A DNA stretch of 64,000 bases from Lepidodermella squamata (taxonomy: Eukaryota > Gastrotricha), in assembly GCA_047495785.1 (NCBI GenBank), contig JBLDXI010000007.1:2728001-2792000 (forward strand), read 5' to 3'. The position numbers were made by a program, and so were the translations under genes. The first letter of the stretch is position 1; each line of letters starts with the position of its first letter. Shown here one piece after another: positions 1-12,300 of this stretch. The notes beneath the pieces are model-generated. The model saw nothing but the letters and a program-made list of their open reading frames with translations. It did no database searches and was not told where the DNA came from.

Positions 1-2
1 TG

Positions 3-1674
3 AAATCCGTTGAATTGCTACAAGCGAAAAGCCCTTACAAACCGAAAATGGGTGATTTCGTGCGGAAGGTAGTCAAATCTAAGGAAGACGGCTCTATCCA
101 TCGAATCTTATCGGATTTTCGAAACAGACGGAGCGAAGAGCCATCGCCGGCCTACACGGAAACCACAAGACTTACTCTGCTTCAGAAAATTTTGCAATCG
201 GCAGCGAAGCTCAAGACGTTGCAACAAAACGAGACTTTGAAGAATAAGCGCAAGCTTTACCGGCCGGGCATGGGGGCTTTTATCAAAAACGTTCTCAAGG
301 CCGATAGAAGTGGATTACTATCGCGAATCAGATCAGGTTTTGCTGATTCGAGTCAGCATTCAATAACAAAGCAGTTCAGTTTCAACCATGATTCATTAAC
401 CGAGCGAAGCAGTGCACCGCTTGATTCTCGCTTCGGGAAAGTTCAACTCTTGGTTACTGCTGCAGATGAAGATGAAGATGAAGAGTACAAAACTGCATTT
501 ATGGTGGCAGCCGAACAGGGAAATATTGATATGGTACGGTTTTTCGTCAACAATGGAGCTGATGTTAATGTGAGGAATGAATTCAATGAAACACCTATCA
601 TTCTTGCTGCTGAGAACGGGCGCACTCATGTCGTCGATTATTTGCATTCAAAAGGTGGGAGATTCATTTTACTGTTATAATTTTTGCTGACTTTTCATTT
701 TAGGAGCTGATGTTAATGCAAAGGATGATTTTGGTTTCACAGCCATAGCTTGTGCAGCGAAAGGTGGCTACTTCAACATTGTTCGATTTCTAGTGGATAA
801 CGGAGCTAATGTAAACCCACTGGATCGTGACGGTGTGACACCCTTAATGTGGGCTGTTCAAAACTGTCATGGCGACATCGTTGAATTTCTGATTGAAAAC
901 GGCGCATCGATCAATGATTCAGACCGCAACAGATGGACAAGTTTGAGCTATGCTGCAGCTTTCTCCAAGCCGCAGATTCTTCGTTACTTACTAGCAAAAG
1001 GAGCGAAAGTTGATGCCAGAAACAAAGATGGATCAACGCCGTTGATAATCACGGCGGGTCGCGCAGTTTGCAGGGATGAAGCTGCGGAAATTACCAAGTT
1101 ATTGCTAGCACGTGGTGCTGATATTGCGGCAATGAACTTGAGTGGACTAAATGCACTGATGAATGCCGCAGCTAACGGAAATACGCCGGTGTATCGCATC
1201 CTGGTGCAGGCAGGGCTTGGTATTGTCAACGTGAACTTAGCGAGTAAAGACGGCGAAACAGCACTGATGAAGGCAGCTAAATTTGGATGCGTCGCAATAG
1301 TGAAAAACTTGATCGCTCACGGAGCGGACGTAAACTTGACTGACAATGAAGGCAGGTCTGCACTTATGGTAGCTGCGGAGTACGGATATAGCGACGTGAT
1401 GTGGCAACTCCTTGCGAGCGGAGCGTTCGTCAACGCTCGCGATTCCGTCAGTGGCTCGACTGCGTTGATATCAGCTTCGAAAAACGGATCGCTGGCGTCA
1501 GCTAAGCTGCTCGTAAATTACGGCGCAGATGTTGAAGAGAAGGATGACCAAGGCTATGACGCTATTACTCTGGCTGGTTTGAACGGTCATTCAAATTTAC
1601 AACGCTTTCTGAACGAAAAAGCTGTCAAGAGCTCAGCTCGATTTAGCCCACCAAATGTCGGCCGAGCGTTTTAA
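3..1674 (+). CDS. Ankyrin-repeat protein, 5' end outside the window
   Basis: Two exons are visible, 3-654 (open to the window edge) and 704-1674, joined across a 49-nt GT-AG intron in matching phase. The product consists mainly of about a dozen ankyrin repeats (GADVN, TPLMWA, NGAxIN signatures) running from about residue 155 of the visible part to near the C-terminus. Ankyrin arrays are protein-binding scaffolds; there is no catalytic domain, signal peptide or membrane segment in the visible part. The N-terminal part is different: a segment of about 34 residues is repeated twice (KPKMGDFVRKVVKS, then RPGMGAFIKNVLKA), followed by an acidic run (DEDEDEE). A Met at 48 could be the start, but the frame stays open upstream. 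An ATTAAA poly(A) signal lies at 1721, about 50 nt past the stop. The partner and role are unknown. Confidence 0.85.
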
Positions 1675-1703
1675 CTCATCTTTCGCATGCTAATGCCATT
1701 TAA

Positions 1704-1726
1704 TTTATTGCAAAACTGCGATTAAA
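1704..1726. promoter_or_regulatory. Interlocked poly(A) signals of two converging genes
   Basis: ATTAAA on the plus strand at 1721-1726 serves the ankyrin gene that stops at 1674. AATAAA on the minus strand (plus-strand TTTATT at 1704-1709) lies about 100 nt past the stop of the glycosyltransferase gene at 1808. Each signal lies in the other gene's expected 3' end, so the two transcripts probably overlap tail to tail. Confidence 0.5.
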
Positions 1727-1807
1727 AAATCAGTGAAAGATAGTTAGAACGACTTAGCTTTTGGAAGTGTTATCGTTGCGGATGAGTGCGGAGCAAATCG
1801 GCATTTA

Positions 1808-2812
1808 CTAAGAATAATTGCGAAGCTGCTCGTGATTCTTGAAAATAGCTAGTATTTTTCGAGGGAAATAACGCAATCTCGGGAGCGTCATTTCGTCTTC
1901 TGGCATGTAGAATGACGGTGGGAGTTTCAAAGTTGGTGGGTAGTCAATAAAATAACGGTTTAAGTGCGATTCATCGTGTACTCGAGCAATTATATTTCTG
2001 CTCAAATCTGCATCGATTCTGTTGATCAGAGTATTCACTGCTTGCAGAAAGTATTCTGTCTTCCCGCCCCATATCGCACCTGTATAATAATAGCAACCTT
2101 CCCCAGCAGCGACGTAAGCCGATGATTGAGTGCGAGAGTCCTCATAGTGAGGTGATTCGAGTTTATAAAATGATGGATGGATCGCCCCAAACAGGTCCGG
2201 CGTGGCCAGATCTTCCAAGTCAAGGTAATTCGCTAACTTTAGATCTGCATCGAATGCAAACACAAAATCCGATTTCTAAAAACAATAGTTGATAGAGCCT
2301 TTCTGAAATATGAAGAATCTATGATTTACCCTTAGAAGGGGTTCAGCCAATTTGTAAGCATGAAAACGCTTTAACGTCGACAATGGCCACTCTGAATGGT
2401 TTGCTTCAAGCAGAATGACGTTTTCACTGGTGTACTGCTGCAGGTCCGGCCGTTGCAGTTGCTTTTTATCCGTGAGCAAGATGTGATTGTAGGAACACGC
2501 AACACCGTTGCATAGAAAGTAACGCTTTATTGACGGCACTAAGTTGTTGAGTGATAGGTTAAGATACTTTCCTGTTGCCAACGTAATGATCGAAACGTCA
2601 TGTTTACGTTTATAACCGAGTAGCTTTCTACGCAACTTCTCGTCGCCATGCCAATACCTGGAAAAGAATTTCAAGGGGCGTATGCATTTTGACTCCTGTT
2701 CGACGTAAAAGATTTGCATTGTGGCGATCGACAAGCCAAAGCTGAACAGTATGACAGCCACCCAAATAACTCCCAGATTAACCATGACGCAAACTGTATC
2801 AAAGGAACTCAC
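1808..2812 (-). CDS. Family GT6 glycosyltransferase (ABO / alpha-1,3-galactosyltransferase type)
   Basis: Two exons, 2812-2330 and 2275-1808, joined across a 54-nt intron in phase 0, give 316 aa, the usual size for GT6. The protein is type II: a short N-terminus, a hydrophobic anchor at about residues 9-32, then a lumenal catalytic domain. Family hallmarks are present in order: the metal-binding FAFDADLKL (DXD type, as in vertebrates, not the NXN of bacterial members), GAIHPSFYKLE, the acceptor-site stretch GGKTEYFLQAV, the catalytic HDESHLNRYFIDYPP, and the C-terminal KNHEQLRN. GT6 enzymes add alpha-1,3-linked Gal or GalNAc from UDP-sugars to glycans in the Golgi; donor choice cannot be read safely here. 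The gene is divergent from Dicer and converges on an ankyrin gene. All key motifs are intact, so an active enzyme is likely. Confidence 0.9.
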
Positions 2813-3351
2813 TGTTTAAGGTTTAAGCTAACTGTGACCCTATTCAGCGGAACGCTGCAGACGCCAATCCTCCGGGCCCCATAATCCCAAACCAAAACTT
2901 GGTGACCGATTGTCATTGATGACTGCGACTTTGAAAGTACTCAAATTCAGTTGCAACTATTCTGAATTGTATATTAAGTTGTATTTTACGCGAAAATTAA
3001 TATTTTTTGAAGGACGAATATTTGCGATTGGCGCTAAAAACGCGCTGTTTCCAAGAGAGTCAGGAGTCGACTTTCATGGCGCCGTGTGACGATTTTTGCT
3101 GAGTTCTGCTCCCATTCAACCGTTCAGCTGTCCTATCTCTTTTGCTCTCTTGGTCGGTTAGCGTTGTCTGTGGTACGTGCTACGCGGTTAGAGGTAAAGC
3201 GTTCTTCTTTTTTCTGTAATTGTTGGAGTCGCCGATTTGCGTTTTGCTATTCTCTGTGACATCAACCGAGCTTTGTTCTCAATCATTTAGATCCACCAAG
3301 ATTAGTTGAAACATAACACATAACACATCAACGAGAAGCAATTGCTAGTTC
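2813..3351. promoter_or_regulatory. Shared divergent upstream region of the GT6 and Dicer genes
   Basis: This 539-bp gap separates two divergent start codons (2812 minus, 3352 plus) and contains no supported coding exon, so it must hold both promoters and 5' UTRs. I see no clear TATA box. The sequence includes a pyrimidine-rich stretch around 3115-3160 and CA-rich DNA just before the Dicer start. Confidence 0.5.
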
Positions 3352-6300
3352 ATGAGTGCTTCTAATGATGACGAGCCAGATCTTAACCTTCGGCCTTATC
3401 AGGTAAGGCGATTATTTTATCTGAAACAGGAACAAGCTTCCGTTTGCTGCTTCGATTTAGGCTCGATTGGTGGATCTCTGCTCCGAGCGGAATTCGATTG
3501 TATGGCTTGGCACCGGAATGGGCAAAACATACGTTGCGATCGAAATAATCAAGCGCCATGTTCCACTTGCTTCAACGCCGCTTGCGGAGGGTGGGAAGCG
3601 CATCCTATTTCTCGCACCAACCGTTCCCCTAGCTCGCCAGCAAAGCGGAGTGCTTGAAAAGTTCACTGGCTTGAAAGTGCAAAAGTGTTGTGGCGTTGAC
3701 GGTGTCGACTTTTGGCCACCAGAAAAATGGAGAAGCGCCTTGGACTCGAATGGAGTTGGTTGCAAATTTCTATCAAGTACTTAGAAGGATAAAATACTTA
3801 TTTATTTTTCATCTCTAGATACTCGTTATGACTCCAGCCGTTCTACGAGATTGCCTTCAAAAATGCTTTATAATTATGAGTCAAGTCAGTCTGATTGTTT
3901 TCGACGAATGCCATCATTCCGTTGGTGATGGAATGTACGTCCAAATTATGAAGCATTACGATGAAAACTCTGCGAACATGCCGCTATTATTGGCCATGAC
4001 TGCAACGTTGGTCAATAGCAAAATCAAAATGCCGAATTATGACAAATTCTTTACTAAGACTATGTGCGGCAGAATTCAGCGCCATCTCGATGACTTGTGT
4101 TCCGCTTTGAAATGTACGGTGCAAACCACGGAAGACCCGCGCGAATACAACGCCCTCGGCGCTAATCCAGTCATTCATTGCCGAAAATTTGAGGATCAGT
4201 TCAGCTTTGATGAGATCATTGCAGAAATCCGAAATTATCAAACAAATGTTCAAAAGTTGCTCGAAGTGGATAAGTCTTCAAAAGTTTTTGATCATTTCAA
4301 GAAGATCTTAGACGCTTGCGAAAACGCTGTCATCAATTTGGGTCCCATGGGCGCTCGCTTTGTTCTGAAATATTTTCAAAGAAGCCTAAGTTTCAAGCTT
4401 ACTGTTCAAACATTGGAACGCGACCAAATCAAAGCTTGTGATGAAATATGTGGGAAGCTCGAGAGTTTTATCGAAAACAAGCAGAAAGAGCTTGACTGCG
4501 AACATTCCTCCAAGGTTCAATTGCTTGTCGAAGTGTTGAAAGAGTTCAGCGAGCTTTACTCGGGCCGGGCCTCTGGTCTCAATCGATCAAGAAATTCCCC
4601 TGATGAAATCAATTCATCGTTTGAAAATGACAACGACTTTGAGGACGATTTTCTCGACTTTTGGCTTGATTTGATGAGAGGTGACGATGATTTCCAGAAT
4701 TTGAACTCGACTTTTGAAGAAAAAGACGAAGTTGACCGTGAAATAGCCAGGAAAATTTCGGAAAAACTTGACAATTTGCACCTAAACGACAGCGGTTTCT
4801 TCCCGAATTTCGAGCCAAACAGCCCATTGAAAGTTGAAAGCATGGAACTGGACAGAGTTTCTGCCCATTCAGGTTTGTGTTGCGTTGTGTTTGTCGAGCG
4901 GCGTTTGATTTGCGCGGCTCTGGCTCAAATTTTGGACGCGGCTAGTCGCGACCCTGAATCGGAGTTATACGGCCAAATTAGTGTCGATTACGTCGTGGGA
5001 CAAAATAGCCAAACAATAGGAGGCTATAATCAATTTTCGAGCCAGGCTGAAGCCTTGCAAGATTTATCAAACCTTTCAGCAAGAATGACGAAAAAGCGGC
5101 AAGATCACGTTCTAGGGAAATTTCGGATCGGTCTCTTGAATGTTGTCGTTGCGACTAATGTCCTTGAGGAGGGCTTAGACGTCCCTCAGTGCAACCTTAT
5201 TGTCATGTTTGACATGCCTAAAACGCCGAAAGACTTCATCCAATCGAAGGGCAGGGGTCGAGCTAAGGGTGCTCACAATGTCTTACTTGTCGGGGAGAGC
5301 GTACAGGACAAAACCATGGAAACATTCAAACATTTTCGAATCACTGAAAAACTGATGATGGTCAAATATTTTCGATTTATGGAAGATTTGAATTCTAATG
5401 CAGCGATAAAATCGTCGGAAAGAGACGAATTGATTCCGCCTTTTTGCCCGAATGGACCTGATGGACAGCGAATCGATCGATTACGCGCTGTTGAGTTGCT
5501 GAATCAGTACGTTGCGAAAATTGGCCGGCCTGTGTTGGATGTCACGTGGGAAAAAATGGAGATAGGCCGAGATGAAGAAACGGATGTGGTTTACTGTCAG
5601 TTTAAAGCAACGATTCGCCTACCGATTGAGTCGGGAATTCGGACACCAGTTACCCATGAAACTTGGATGCCGAGAAAACGACTTGCTAATCAAGCTGCGG
5701 CTCTCGAATGCTGCAAGCTGCTGTACGAAAAAGGTGAATAATAGAGACCTTAAATTAATTATTTCAAAAACTAATTTTTTATTGACGATGGGAACTACAG
5801 TGCTCCCTCGATATAAGCAAGGGGGCGGGGTCCACGCGATTGCTCTTATCGAGGGTTGCTCTTATAGAGGGCTGTTAAAGAGCTAGCAATGAATCATAAG
5901 TGCGTCGCCAGGTTTTTTTCTCAGTTGCTAGGGCGACGTTGATTTTACTGGTTAGCCATATCCAAGATAATCTGGTGTAGATTAATTATTCATTCAATGA
6001 TTTTAGATGTGGTCGATAGTATTATTTGATATGCAAAGTTTGGTCATTTGAATTCCAATCATTTTAAGCTGGCTGAAAATTTTTCAAAATTTTCCAAACC
6101 ATTTCTGAAAAATATTTCATTGAATAATTCCTTCATTTATGATCATGACCATTCGGATGTGTGAATATACCCAGCCATATTTGATAGCCATTAATTATCT
6201 GAATTTAATTTATTTGATCCAATTCTGGAATTTGAAGGTCAACAAAGCTTAAAAGCCTTCATTTGTATTCAATGTAGCAATTAAATTTGATTCAAAGACA

Positions 6301-9300
6301 AACCATGAATCCACTAGCAGATAAGCGAACAATTTTTGGTAAAATTCGGCTAGAAGGCTGTGATGCCCACAACCCATCCAAAGTTGAAATTAATCTTTTC
6401 TCATAAATCCGTGACAAAAAAAACTGAAGGAGTCGGAGGCGAACCTTGCTTGGGAATCCTGTCCAAAGTTTGCTTGAATCTTCAGTCGAAGATGCATCCT
6501 TACTTTATTTTTTCAGAATTCTATTTCAGAAATTCTAATGAATTAACACAGATTCACGGCAATTCCTCGTGATGTGTTTTTGATGGAATCGAAAAAGCTT
6601 GAATGCCACCTTCATCTGCTCTCAGCACTGCAGTCAAACATTAGATAATTAGCGGTGTGCTTTTTATCGCTCATTTCAATCATTTTTCCTGACACGTAGC
6701 GTGATCACTACCATTCTCTAAATCATCTCATCAATTACTAGTAGTATTGTTTGTGAATGAAAAAATACGAGAGACCAAACGCGCGCGCACGATCTCAATC
6801 TTGAAGTGCTGAGATAAAAAACATCGATCTGTAAAGATCAAAGATGAAGAGATCACGGCGCGCCGCTGTCAAACTCAAAAATTGGAAACGCCAGGAGCAG
6901 CGTTACAATTTTGTTGCTAACGTAAACACATTTTTCACGTAAATTAAAAATTATCATGTAAAAAATTTTAATTTGTCGAAAAATAATTTTTCAACAAATA
7001 AAATTAACGGGATCCAAAAAAAGTTGCTAGTAGCGAGGGATTGCTCTTATCGGGGTTGCTTATATCGAGGGAGCACTGTATAAAGAACTTTGAGAATTAT
7101 AAAAAATCAAAGACTTTCACTTTCGATTGCGATAATTCTAGCATTTTACTAAATAATCCAGGAAACCAATCTCATCAAGCCAAGCATTATCAAGTTTTAC
7201 CCTGGATTTGAAATTGAGCCAAAATATAGAAACCCTAGTCTGCTTGAACATTTTTCCATGGGCAGGATTAGGGATATTTGGAAAAATATTATGCGTTCAG
7301 AAATTCAAAAAAATTCACGTTGCCGGAAAGATTCAAAATATCAAATCAGGAAAATTAAAAATTCATGAGAGCAATCAGTATGTTACGTGCCAATGGAATT
7401 GAACAATTCTAGGGAAATTTGGTTTATGGGCAATTATTTTTATCTGGGTAAAATAACGAAAATTACCGATCGGGGTTTTTCAATTTTCGAATTTCGGTAA
7501 AATCTCGCTTGAAATGGAAGAATTATTTGGGTTGGTTGAATTAAATAAATATATTTAAATGTTTATTAAAATTTGCCGAGTGGGGAAAGAATTGCGCAAA
7601 TTATGGAACAAGCTCTACATTATTGGATATTATTTCCAAGTTATTTTAATTGAATACTTATCGGCCAGGCTTTCGACGAATTAAGAGGAGGAAAATAATT
7701 TTATTTAATTATATTTTTCAGGCGAAATCGATCTCAGTGGCATACCTTCACGCACTGAAGCGGCTCAGTCAATTGTTGGCAACGAACCTATCATCGAAGA
7801 CAAAGCTGAAGGTGCTGGCACGAAAAAGCGCGTCCAAACTATCCCTCGGCCTCTCCCGAAATTTATCGAGAAAATCAGCCCATCAGCCCCTGCTGCAGAA
7901 AAGGAGTTCTTTTTATACAACTTTGACCTGGAATTCTCGTCGATTTTAACCGAAGACACGAATCGATTGTTGGAAATGGTCCAAAATTCGGGTCTTACGT
8001 TTGGCCTTCTCAGCCCGGTAAAACTGGCCGATATTCCACGATTTCGTATCTACCCACGGCGCCACGAGATTGTGTCTCAGTTGATTGAAATTAATTCGAA
8101 AATCTCGCTGAAAAATGAAGAATTTGAAAAAATTGTCAAATTTCATCTATTTCTAACGGAGAAAATCATATTCCGCCTCAATGACGAATCGACGCCTGAT
8201 TTCGAATTTTCGCTGGAAAATAGTTCGGCAACTCTACTGCCGTTTTTTATTGTTCCACTGCGAGATTCAGCTGAAATCGATTGGATAAGCGTTACTCTAT
8301 CAACTGATCAAAATTTCGACATCGAAATGTACCCGAAATCGGTTTTCGCCGATCAAACCTGCCTGTCTAAAGCCGATCTCGTTGAAAAAACTTCCGCGAA
8401 TTCAAAATCGCTGATCGTTATCACTGATGTTTCTGAATCAAAAACTGCGAAATCCAAAATGGACCCGGATAATATTACTCATTTCGATTTTTTGCGAAAA
8501 CGAGGCGTTGAAGTTACCGACCAGGACCAGAAATTGGTGTATGGAGTTCCGCTGACTAATAGACTGAGTCTTTTCAGCCGAATGACGTTGAAATCGGACG
8601 GTAACTCTGCGACGAAAAATGTTGGAAATTTGTATCTGCCCGAAACTTTGACTCGATTGCCGATCTCTGGGTCGTTAACAGCCCTGTCTCGTTACGTGCC
8701 ATCCTTAATTTTTCGAATTTACCAATTATGGGTGGTTAAAGATTTCCAAAATGCGATTTGCGGTGAGCTGGAGCTGCAAGTTAAGGAGGATTCGAGCTGT
8801 ATCGGCGATCAAGGCGCAATTTTCGACGTTTTCAAAAAAATTGATCAACCAGCTATCGATCAGAATTTAATCGCCGAAAAAATCGATTCGAAGTCAAATG
8901 AATTCTTGAAACTAACTGGTGATTTGGTTTCAGTTTCAAGTGATGACCTATTAAAATCTGTCCAGGGCCGAATTGACGGGAATTTCGGTGAAGAATGCCG
9001 TGCCTGTCATTATTTCATCCACGTGCATTTACCCGGCGCTTTTCGGTCGAATTTTATGGTGAAGAAAGACGAGAGCCAAAAGTTGGCCTTTCAATGCCGA
9101 ATTTGTGCGAAGTGTGATTTGAAGTTCAAATCGACGCCGTTTGATTTACTGGAGCATGTCGTGATTAATCATCCGCGACTCTTATCATCACCCCACATTA
9201 TCTGGCCATCTTTCACGGATGCGAATTGCCAATTTTGCCGGCTGATTTTTTCGTTGACGGAACAAGCTGGGTTGAATTCTGTGCCGGATCACGACGCTGG

Positions 9301-12300
9301 TCGAGCAATTTGTTCGGAAAATTGCCGCAAATCTGGGTCGATTTGCGCGAGGCGGGTCGATTTCGAAAATTTGCCGAAACCGCCGCGGGAAATTCGAAAT
9401 GTTTCGAACGATTCGCCGTCTCTGAGCCAATTTTTTCAAGTTTTGCTGTCGATTCGAGCAAGAGATATTTATGACAACGAGAGATTTGAGTTGTTGGGTG
9501 ATACTTTCCTGAAATATGCGATCACGACGTATTTATTTGCGAAATATCAACACATCAGCGAGGGCCAGGTGACCTTTGTCAAGGGAAAGTTGGTGTCGAA
9601 TGCGAATTTGCGAGGCTGGGCAGCGAAGTGGAAGTGCGTGGATTTGATGGCTTATCCTTTTCTGACGCCGTTTGATCCTCAGCAAGGTGAGTAGGCTATT
9701 CCTCTTTGCTAGGGGAAAGGGGTTTTGGTCATTTTTTTCGAATTTTAAGAAAATCGCAAAAATTGTGGTTGACCGGAACAATAGCGATATTTTTTATTGT
9801 TGAAAATTTGAGAATTTTATCATTTATCTTTCAGTTTGACCCAGAAAAGCTGGTTAAATCTTAAATTAAACCCAAATTAAAATTCAGAGCACGTTTTTTT
9901 GGTTTTGATTTATGTTGCTGGTAATTTGAGTCCTTATTGGGCCACCTTGACAAATTTTCTCCTGAAAATGGCATAATAATTTCAAAATTGAAATTTTTTT
10001 CGATAGCCATCTTTACTTGTTTAGCTCATTTACAGCTGAGTTGCCTGTCGTTGAAAAAAATGAACTCAACCTTTCTCACATCAGTTTATCGTTGTAACGA
10101 GTAACGATTCACGCATTTCTTTTCGTGTGAATGAATAACTTACTTGACTGTAAACCTTAGTTTTCGTAGTATGGACGCGTAATCCGACTTCTTGTACGAA
10201 TTAATGATGCAAGAAAAGCAGCAGATTTTGATGGTTGATGGGCTCCTACCACCTAGAGAGAGAGAGAGAGAAGATTAGGATAGGAAACACGATGCAATTT
10301 TTTCTACGACTATCCTAATAACTAGCCTAGCCCTGGATTGAAATTTATGAGCTTGTAATAAACGCAAAATATTGGAGAGGCTAATTTTATTTGACAATAG
10401 TGGTAAGTGGTAATAGTCCTTAGGAGTAGGCGTGGGAGCATCTGGCGAACGATTAGCCGAGTCCCGTTACATGAGCCGGGCGCAGGGTCTAGGTTCCGCA
10501 GTAGAATAATTGGCGATCCGACCTTCAAGTTCAGCCGATGAGGAGGGAGACTTGTGGGGTCTAGGCTGTTGAGGAACTCGAAAGGATAGATGGCGGGCTT
10601 CAGTCAGTTCGCTAGCCATGAACGCGGCACCTTCAGTCATTCCAGCAAAACGTTCGGGTCGACGGTGATTTCGATCAGATTTGGATTTGGGTGGTTGGCC
10701 AAACTTGTCAAGCTTCTGGCAGACATCTCGGGCGTGGCCAGTTTTGCCGCAGAAACTGCATTGAGCCGACTCGACAGAGTGGTACTTCTTGGACTTCGGT
10801 CGTAGATGGCCAGCAGCATGCGCGACCATGGCCGATTCAGTCGAAGGTTGAGGAGGACCAGACGACGACGGGGCTTGATTGAGCGATGATTCGAGCTGGT
10901 TTGTAACCCCCTCCATTCGGAAAGCGCACTCATGACCTTAGGCAATGTGAGCCCCTCTTGAGCCCTGAAGTATTGGGAAAAGGATTTGTATTGGGGTGCG
11001 AGCGCGATTAAGAACATAAAGACGATGAACTCCTCATCCCGGGCCAACCCTGCACTATCCACATTTGCGGAAAATTTCGTAAAAACGCGAACAGAATGCG
11101 TCGGGCGATTCATGAAGGCCTTGTTTGCAGGCAACCAGGCTTACGACAGCCGAATACTTTGTCAGGGACTTTTTGGGGGCGAAATGGTCCTTAATGGAAG
11201 CCCACATGTCAGCGGTTTTTTCGAAATACTTGACGCGAAATAATAACTCAGGACTGACATGCCGAATAGTGAGCGAGCATGCAGTACCATCGAGCTCGTC
11301 CCATGCCTTAACCTCGGCGGTGTTAGTAGTGGTGGCAACTGGCTTAGCCTTAGTGTCCTCGACTATGTCCAACGAACCAGTCCCCTTAAATTCGAACTTA
11401 ATGATCAAGCTTCAATGAGCATAATTATTACTACCCAACACAATTCTTTCTTGTATCACTTCATCCGAATTTTTTTCAATTATCAAGAAATTCACGAACA
11501 ATAATTTCGAGAAAAACCAACTTTTTTAAGAGTGATGAGTTCGCTGCTCAGATATTCCGAAATATTTGTGATGGAAAACGTCACTGCAAATTCCTCGATT
11601 AGCCGCAGACGCATGGTAGAAAGAGTTACTTGACAATTCTCATTCTCCGTGACGTTCACCAGATACTCAGTGTATTTCGCCCTGAATGCGGCTTTCGGTC
11701 TGTTTTGCCCTCATCCCGATGTACCTGGCGGATGTGCCTTGCTGTTCTTTGATTTAACGCCAAACATTTCAACTAATTCTTTTGACTGGTATTGACGCCT
11801 GTCGATGTTCGAAGAGCATTTCCATCTTTACCAAAGAATTGGAGGACGACAGTAAAGAAAAAATAATCATTTGCTAGTTTCACGTGAACACGTGGACAAT
11901 AGCTGAAAAGCAACTGCGGCAAATTATTACTGAGCCGCGGCAAAAATTTTCGGAAAAGGTGTAGTTCAGAAAAAGTTAAACAACGTGAAGTTTGTCGCCG
12001 TGATCCTGGTGAAGGTGGCCACCCTCGATTTGCTTGACATCCGGAATGACGTAGTCAACCAGCTGTATCTTAGCGGTTTCGTTAACAAACAGCTGTTTAG
12101 TGTAGCGGAATTGTTGAAACTAGCAATTTTTGATGTTGACAACTTGGCCTTCATTTTTTACGAGAGGTTTTTGCGAGCCAAAAATTACCACGCTGATTTT
12201 TCGTCTGTCATCGCGAAGGAAAAACTTCGTCGGCAACTCTTAGTCACAATAATTGTTAAATGATATTTTAATATTCATCTTCTATTGCTGGGATTTTTTC

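Noticed and set aside
1808-2812. Bacterial contamination or very recent transfer as the source of GT6
   Set aside because: The gene has a GT-AG intron, a type II anchor and the DXD motif of animal members, and it lies between normal eukaryotic genes. Older transfer cannot be excluded.
7967-9694. Separate gene starting at Met 7967
   Set aside because: Exon 4 of Dicer is open upstream to the acceptor at 7722, and the frame joins exon 3 in the correct phase with platform-domain sequence.
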